Assembly (NCBI GenBank): GCA_003991915.1
Contig: RQTK01000012.1
Location: 394,154-458,153 of the forward strand
DNA from: Elysia chlorotica
Taxonomy: Eukaryota > Mollusca > Gastropoda > Plakobranchidae
Direction: 5' to 3'
Length of the DNA: 64,000 nucleotides
The notes under the pieces are model-generated. The model searched no databases, was not told the DNA's origin, and was given only the letters and a program-made list of their open reading frames with translations. Numbering within the stretch: position 1 is the first letter of the stretch; every line of letters starts with the position of its first letter. A program made the position numbers and the translations under genes. Below, piece by piece: positions 1 through 64,000 of the stretch.

Positions 1-34
<34 letters not shown>

Positions 35-50
35 GATAATAATATTAATA
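1..50. repeat. (TAA)n microsatellite at the window edge
   Basis: Imperfect TAA repeats begin at base 1 and fade into A-rich sequence. The true left end is outside the window. Confidence 0.9.
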
Positions 51-250
51 ATAAAAACAACAACAAAACAACAGCAACCATAATAACAAAAACAAGACAC
101 AATGAAGCTATTATTAGCACTAATATTTATACTTACGTGTAAGGAGATTGCTTAGTTCAAACTTTTCCTCAAGAAGAAAAAGAAAACCTTACTAAGCGAA
201 ACAAAATAATTCCATAAATCGCAACTGTTTGTTTAGTCTCTTGCTCTAAT

Positions 251-692
251 CTAATGCGGAATGTCTTAACTAAGAATCCAACTTTGGTTTATACAACGTC
301 GTGGAAACCTCCAAGCCTGTTTCTCCCTCGCAGCGCTTTATTTCTCCTTATGTACGCTTCGCTTCCCCTCTCTTTCTCTTTGTGTGCGCCGCATCGCTCG
401 CCTCTTCCACTGTTCCAGGGTTTCGATTTAGTTCTTTCTCAGCTTGAAGTTCAGCTTCTCGCTCTTCCCTTTCAGCTTGAAGTTTAGCTCATTTCCTCCA
501 TCTTTAGTTCTTCCCTTTCAGCTTGAAGTTTAGCTTCTCGCTCTTCCCTTAGAAGTTTAGCTTCTCGCTCTTCCTTTTCAGCTTGGAGTTGGCGCAATTT
601 ATCCATTTGCTCAATAATAAATATGTTTTCTTTTCATCTCCTCGTAACTGCAGTTCCTCAGCAAGTTCTTTGATTTCTTGAATGGACGACAT
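251..692 (-). pseudogene. gag remnant of an LTR retrotransposon
   Basis: Reading the minus strand from ATG at 692-690 gives MSSIQEIKELAEELQLRGDE. After a frameshift near 625 it continues as a Glu/Arg/Lys coiled coil with repeated REEREAKLQAERE-type units, ending in stops. The ATG lies about 260 bp inside a primer-binding site and LTR (953-1694), the position expected for gag. A short helical start followed by an E/R/K coiled coil is common in gag-like proteins of invertebrate LTR elements (family knowledge; not searched). Frame is broken and pol is outside the window. Confidence 0.6.
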
Positions 693-952
693 TATGGAGC
701 TTTAACAGCTGAGGGTGCTATTACTGCTATATAAAGAAAGAGACGCTTCGAATACTGGCGCAAAAGCACACGACACAGTTTACGCAGAACACACTGACTC
801 TAGATCTAACTTTAGATCTGATAAATTAGGCAAGCGAAACGCGTGTACCAGATATTAGCCGACGAAGGTTGGTAATCTAGACCTAGCTCTACGCTGGACC
901 AATCTAGATCTCTAGACCTATAATTCTTCGATGCGCCGAACTTGTAGATTCG

Positions 953-970
953 ATCCCGGACGAGCCCCCA
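953..970 (-). other. Primer-binding site matching tRNA-Pro
   Basis: The minus strand reads TGGGGGCTCGTCCGGGAT. These 18 bases match the well-known tRNA-Pro primer-binding site of gammaretroviruses and pair with the 3' end of tRNA-Pro. It lies one base inside the LTR edge, which supports an LTR retrotransposon on the minus strand. Confidence 0.85.
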
Positions 971-971
971 G

Positions 972-1694
972 TGTAACAGATTTGCTGGTGAGGTGGTAAT
1001 CTGTTAGGCTCTGTTTGTCTAGGGGTATTAAAAATATTCACAGCCAATCACACGACTCGTCCGTAGAAAATAAATCCGAAGTCCGCAAGTAACAATTTCA
1101 AACTGTTTAATCCAACAAAAGGGCTATACTGTACAATGTTTGTAGGACGGCTCAATAGTACAATTACTGGAGTTTCAATGTAGGCTCTGGAAAACAATGT
1201 TGACTCTCTGAAATGTTGACTCTTTAAATGTTGACTGTCTTTAAATCCAATTAAGATTCTTATTTATACAAAATTTCGTCGAATCATCCAGAACAAGAAT
1301 TACGTAAATCATAAGAGAATATTCTCGGTACAACTCTTTAGCAATCAACAACCAATCAGAACAAAGGTAAACAAGAGGTGACGAGGTGATTACTATTCTA
1401 GAACTAGCCGGAGGTTTCGAGAAGGGCTGTGTTCAGTAAGCAAAACTCACAATCAAATTCTTAGGCTTGAAATACAATCGTTATGCAAACAAACAAGATA
1501 ATGTACATACATCTAGTCAATCCGCTACCCAAAAGTTACGCACCTAAAAAGGGTGAGGAAATGAATAGATCAAATTATAGTACAATGCGTTACACACACG
1601 ATAGAAAGGACATGCTGTTAGTGGCACACTATTTATATAAGACTTTCGCTGATTGTCAAATTAGAGACAGGACATTATTTTGTTGAGTGTTACA
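972..1694 (-). mobile_element. 5' LTR of a minus-strand LTR retrotransposon
   Basis: The segment begins TGTAACAG and ends GTGTTACA on the plus strand, so both ends carry inverted TGTAACA with TG...CA termini; 723 bp. The tRNA-Pro primer site and gag remnant follow on the minus strand. A TATATAAAT box lies near 1630 (minus strand). The partner LTR would be left of the window, so a target duplication cannot be checked. Confidence 0.75.
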
Positions 1695-2146
1695 CTAATA
1701 ATAAGATATTTGCTGAATGAAACAGTTTTCTCATTTAAGCTTAATAGTCCAAAAATTTAAGAGAAAATCTTAAGCATCCGACATTTAAATGCTCCATTAA
1801 GACTGAAATCTAAAAATGCGGATTTGTGGACTGAAACAAATCTGCCATACGCTATACTTTTAAGAGCCCACGTTTTAAGGCGTACACTGCACCGTTATGT
1901 TAGAATGATTGGTTCATTGTAAAACCATGGGATAAAATTAAGCCCCATTAAAGAAAAGTCTATGATCTATAAAAACAACTAAAAGCATATTGGTTAATTT
2001 TCTAATGATTTATTTTGGTTATAAACAAATATTACAATTGATTAAAATGATGTACTGTAGCCATTTTTCACAGCTAGGTATCTCTTTGCAAGAGTATGGA
2101 TTATGTACAAGCATTATTTTTAGATTTGGTACATTTCAATTTCATC

Positions 2147-2280
<134 letters not shown>

Positions 2281-2312
2281 ATAATGGTGACTAAAGTGTT
2301 TCTCTCATACAG

Positions 2313-59728
<57,416 letters not shown>

Positions 59729-59757
59729 GTGAGGCAGTGATGATAGTTTCTCTCTAT

Positions 59758-59958
<201 letters not shown>

Positions 59959-59964
59959 TTTTGC

Positions 59965-60155
59965 CTCTGAGACAGTGGCAATGGTTAGTGTCTCAGACAG
60001 CAAAAATGCTTTTTGAGACAGCTGTAATTAATGTTTTCTAAGATGGCCCTAATGCTGTCTAGACAGGTATAATGCTCTCTAAGATAGTTTAAATGTTTTC
60101 TGAGACAGCACTCTTGCTCTGTTAGAGATTTGTAATGCTCTGTAAGACAGTTATA
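59965..60155. repeat. Degenerate repeat of about 32 bp
   Basis: Units like TCTAAGACAGTTATAATGCT recur five or six times (TGAGACAG, TCTAAGATGG, TCTAGACAGG, TCTAAGATAG, TGTAAGACAG). Confidence 0.65.
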
Positions 60156-60469
60156 CAGTAAATCAAGAATACAACGGGACTACAACGGTTTCAGAAGAAA
60201 AGTCTTGCTGTAACCAGGTCCCGCTTTAGACATGCTGCGGAAATGCTAATGAAAATCTCAGTTTTAACACATATTATCTCAATTTTGAAAGAAATTAATA
60301 ATGTAAATCATGACCCTTGAAATAGGCAGTCATTAGTTCATTGTTTTGTTGTTTCTTTTTTGTTGCTCTTGGTCTTCTTTTCTTGTGTACAGTATACTCT
60401 GGGACTAAGACCACCTAAATCTAACAGTATTACCCTTTATGACCGAAGGGAAGCAGCAGGGCTAACACC

Positions 60470-63400
60470 ACTGCCAAACCCCAAGGAGAAAAGTCCTACA
60501 GCGCAGATTCTCTGGTCAAACCGAAGCAGTCACCCCATTGGCAGCAGAATCTCGACTTAGGGTCAAGCCTAGGGCATCACCTGCATCAGAGCAGCAAGCC
60601 CCTTTGGCAACTTAATCGTGTTGAGGCGTTGATCGATAGTGAAGAAATGGAGTTAACAGAGGTACCACCCTCCTCAAACATGGCTCCCAAACATCGAAGC
60701 CTTTCCCTTTCCCCTTCCTCTTCTCTTGTCATTATCTTTGGTGATGTCCTCCCCCCTTCCCCCTTCCAATTCCCCTTCCCCAATAATAATGTCTTCAAGA
60801 AACAAAATTACCCCCAAACTCAGATGTCACTATCCAAGGCCTCTCTGTCTATCATCTCCACAGCAGTGGTACGGATGGTCTAAGTGGCGGCACTTCTGTC
60901 TTTGTACAAAAAACTGTCCCTCACAGACTAATTCCTTTCAACTCTACTCTACAGGCGGCATCAGTCCGCGTGACTTTAGGGAAATCTTTCACTCTCTGTT
61001 CGGTGTGTCTTTCACCTGCTCAAGACTCCTTCTCTGATATCATGGACCTTATAGATCAGCTTCTTTTTAGCATGATTTTTATGGGAGACTTAACACCCTT
61101 ATAACCCACTGTGGGGCAGTCTAAGGAATGATGCCTGTGCAAAATTCTTAGAAAAATTTCTCTCTGAATCTGATTTCTATCACCTGTCCGCTCCAAAACA
61201 ATCTCTCATCCGAAACGATGGAATTTCAGTCGGGCGGACTGGCTCGCTTTTCAGTCTCACTGTATTACAGATCTTTCTTCTACAAAACCCCCTCAATAGA
61301 ACAATTTAGCAATACTTTATTGCTGATTGCAAAGAGGACGATCCCTCAGACCTCTACGGTTCCACCAAAGGACAAACCCTGGTTCAAGAGCCGGTGCTGA
61401 CTGCCTATTCGAGCCAGGAGAAAAGCCTTTCTAGCTTTTAGGGCAAATCCCTCGGATATTTTGGCTATTTTTAGAAGGCAACGTGCGGAGGCTTGGCATA
61501 CAATACGCCTGCAGGAGCGAGTCTGTTGGGGTGCTACATTCCGAAAATTAATAAAGTTGCTCCCCTGTCCAAAATCTGGAGGTCAGTAAGAAAAATACAG
61601 GGAAAGACTGTCCCTTCTGCGGTGAAGCACCTGAGGGAGACTGATGGATAGTATCTTTAACAAAATATACTCCTGCCTTAAACTTCTGAAGGAGAGGCCT
61701 GCAGGCTCGATCTTCCAATTCAATCCCTTCAAATTCTAAAGCAGCTGTTTAACGAACTTTGGGCGATCGGTACTTATCCGGAGTCTTGGCGTCAACCACA
61801 GCTATCCCCATTTTAAAACCTGGAAAAGGCCTGGAAACCCCACAAAATTATAGTCCTATAGCTTTAACAAGCTGCCTCTGAAAACTTTTTGAAAGAATGG
61901 TACTCAAACGACTATCTTAACATTTAGAAGTTAATAATCTCTTATCCAACTTCCAGTGTGGATTTAGAGCAAAAAGATGTACTACAGATCACCTGATCCG
62001 CCTTGAAACATTTATTAGAGAGGCTTTTATCAAAAACCAACACATGGTCACTGTCTTCTTTGACCTAGAAAAAAGCTTATGACACAACCTGGAAATATGG
62101 CATACTTCAAAACCTTAAAAATGTGGGATTCGAGGGCAACCTAACCATACTCATTGAAGATTTCATAGCTAACCGACAGTTCCATGTAAAGGTTGGATCT
62201 TCTCTGTCTGACTCTTTCAAGCAGGAACAGAGTTCCTCAGGGCACCGTTCTCTCGCCAATTCTTTTTGGCATTAAAATAAATTCAATAATTGAGACTTTC
62301 AAAAACAATGTGAACTGTTACAGGGCGTCTTCAATTCTAACCATAGAGCGGCAACTCCAAATGCAGCTCAACACTCTTCAGAAACAGGCAGTCACAAACG
62401 GTTTCAAATTCTTCCCTCAGAAAACTATAGTTGCTCATTTTTGTAATAAAAGGAAATTTCTACGTGATTCTGATCTCTCATCGACCGCGGCCAAAGAATT
62501 CCTAGAGAAGAAGAAGCAAAATTTTTAGCTGTTATATTTCACAAAAAGTTCTCCTGTATCAACCCATCTGAAATACCTGAAGAAAAAGTGTCAAAAAGCA
62601 TTTAATGTTATTAAAATCTTATCTGGAACAGAGTGGAGAGCAGATATATAGAGTCCCTCCTCTACCTCTATCGCTCTCTGATACGATTTAAACTTGATTT
62701 CAAAAGCAAAGTGTATGGCTCTGCCAGACCATCTTATATAAAAATGCTAGACACTATACACCACCAAGGAATACGTCTCAGCCTTGGGTAGAAAGTCTAC
62801 GCAGCTGCAGACAAACAATCCTTGTCAGAAGAAGAGACAAACTATCCTTACAATATACCATTATTTTCAAATATCACCCTGACAATAGTGCTTTTCACCC
62901 TGTTTTCCACCCAAGTTATGTAGAAATATTTCGATCTTTACCGAACGCCATTCCATCTTTCAGAATCCGTGTTCAGCAACTTCTTCTTAATCTTAAAATC
63001 TACTTAGATACTAACTCTATAGAAGAACACAAATTTTCGCAAATGGATGCTGGAAAGACCAGAACACATTCTAGATATGGCAGCTCTGCAGGACAAAACC
63101 ACCTCAGAATTATACAGAGAAAAATTTGAAAAAAATCATCGAAAATCATCCAGACTATTGTTTAACTAAGGATGAAACCTGAGTTGGAGTTGCTTGTCAC
63201 TTATCCTCAGCAGATAATGCTGTGGAGTGAGCGCGAAGGCTTCAATATACACTACGGAGGCAGTTGCCCTGTGCATGGCACTCGACACTCGAGGCAAACT
63301 TAAAAAATCCGAAAATTCTTCACATGTTGAGAGAAAAATTCACGAGCTTCAGCACATTGGTGAGAAAATTACTCAGCTGGACCCTTTAGCCATATTGGAA

Positions 63401-64000
63401 TTGGAGGAAATGAAATGCCTGATCAGCTCGCCAAGATCGGGCTTGAACTGGAACCTGATGGCAATCATACATAAATTTATAACAGACAACTGGAGGTGCG
63501 ATGGAATAACAAACTACACTGTGTCCAACCACATTTTGGTCACTGGGCAGTGGACGGGAATGTCTCAGGCTAGAAGATGAGACCAGGTGGTTCTCCATTG
63601 AGTCCTGACTGGGATATTTTCATCCTTCCTACTGAGAGGTGAAGAGCCTCCATAGTGTCATACCTGCAGTTGTTAATTATGAATGGATCACATTCTGCTT
63701 TACTGTCCACTTTTTCACCGGGAAAGAAATCTGTACCTTGCTTCCAAACCATTAGGGAGCATATTATTAACTTATGTTAGTACTGAGATATCTGAAGGAC
63801 ATTAGTGCGTATAATGAAATTTAACTGTGATAATCCTACACATGAATTTTTTTTAATCACTGTATAATTATACCCTTATCTTTTAACCAATCCTTTCAAA
63901 GTTTCATGCACACATTTTGTGCTTTTACCACTCACAGAGATAAAGGAGTCACCACTGTTACGAGTATAATGTATTAAATGTCTTAGAACATCATGGGCAC
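60470..64000 (+). pseudogene. Jockey-like LINE, frameshifted, running off the right edge
   Basis: The left boundary is uncertain (60.4-60.6 kb). Pieces of ORF1 (RVKPRASPASEQQ and VPPSSNMAPKHRSLSLSP) come first. An endonuclease follows with GGTSVFVQKTVPHRLIPF and IFMGDLT near 61080. The reverse transcriptase has an FDLEKAYDTTWKYG-like site near 62060 and RVPQGTVLSPILFGI near 62230. An RNase H-like TTEAVALCMALD is near 63250, and a zinc-knuckle end near 63680. Many stops and shifts make it inactive. Its 3' UTR matches the fragments at 46.7 and 37.6 kb. Confidence 0.85.

Noticed and set aside
254..487. Plus-strand frame of 77 residues
   Set aside because: It is the shadow of the gag-like coiled-coil coding on the minus strand.
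60394..60560. Possible terminal exon (YTLGLRPPKSNS... ending ISTS-stop)
   Set aside because: It has an acceptor and matches phase 0, but its later part overlaps sequence resembling ORF1 of the LINE. It cannot be told from chance, so it was left out.

Overview
Animal nuclear DNA, most likely from a mollusc (perhaps a gastropod). This is inferred from small GT-AG exons in long repeat-filled introns, very long microsatellites, tRNA-derived SINEs, jockey-like and CR1-like LINE remnants, LTR retrotransposons and piggyBac/pogo-type DNA transposons. Two runs of N (10040-10067 and 48098-48222) mark assembly gaps. No bacterial genes, operons or rRNA are present.

One host gene dominates the plus strand: a polycystin-1-like receptor (PKD1/PKD1L family) spread over about 2.3-59.7 kb. 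I rebuilt it by hand from splice sites and reading-frame phase. Exons at 2313-11469 encode a GAIN/REJ-type ectodomain. Exons at 15855 and 18389 encode the GPS motif and the first membrane helix. Exons at 21959-24332 encode a PLAT domain and a juxtamembrane segment, and 25737-28384 two more helices. Exons from 31615 to 59728 encode an exceptionally long, disordered cytoplasmic loop. The chain stays open with matching phases for about 2,007 codons. The 5' end lies left of the window. The later helices and channel-like module of the family are not found and may lie to the right.

Three things about this gene stand out. The GPS has all its cysteines but lacks the HL(S/T) cleavage tripeptide. The loop contains a run of eight tiny exons, all multiples of three and all phase 2-2, so any can be skipped without breaking the frame. 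Several introns hold tandem arrays or decayed copies of the neighbouring splice junction (exons at 21959, 25737 and 31615, and perhaps 6497, 9637 and 10751).

Mobile DNA by position: LTR plus tRNA-Pro primer site and gag remnant, minus strand (1-1694); tRNA-SINEs (about 4.9, 16.0, 21.3, 28.5, 28.8, 38.6, 44.8 and 55.6 kb); piggyBac-like deletion element (27302-27797); LTR-like repeat (29256-30279); TIR element containing a SINE (38251-39033); nearly intact piggyBac-like transposon (40352-42622) inside a repeat whose uninterrupted copy survives at 43132-43425; solo LTR inserted in a SINE (44954-45698); pogo-like element (47807-48431); CR1-like LINE remnant, minus strand (54.4-55.6 kb); jockey-like LINE (about 60.5-64.0 kb) with truncated relatives at 37.6 and 46.7 kb.

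The large minisatellites at 6.9-8.1 and 8.5-9.6 kb create long open frames on both strands. These are judged non-coding.
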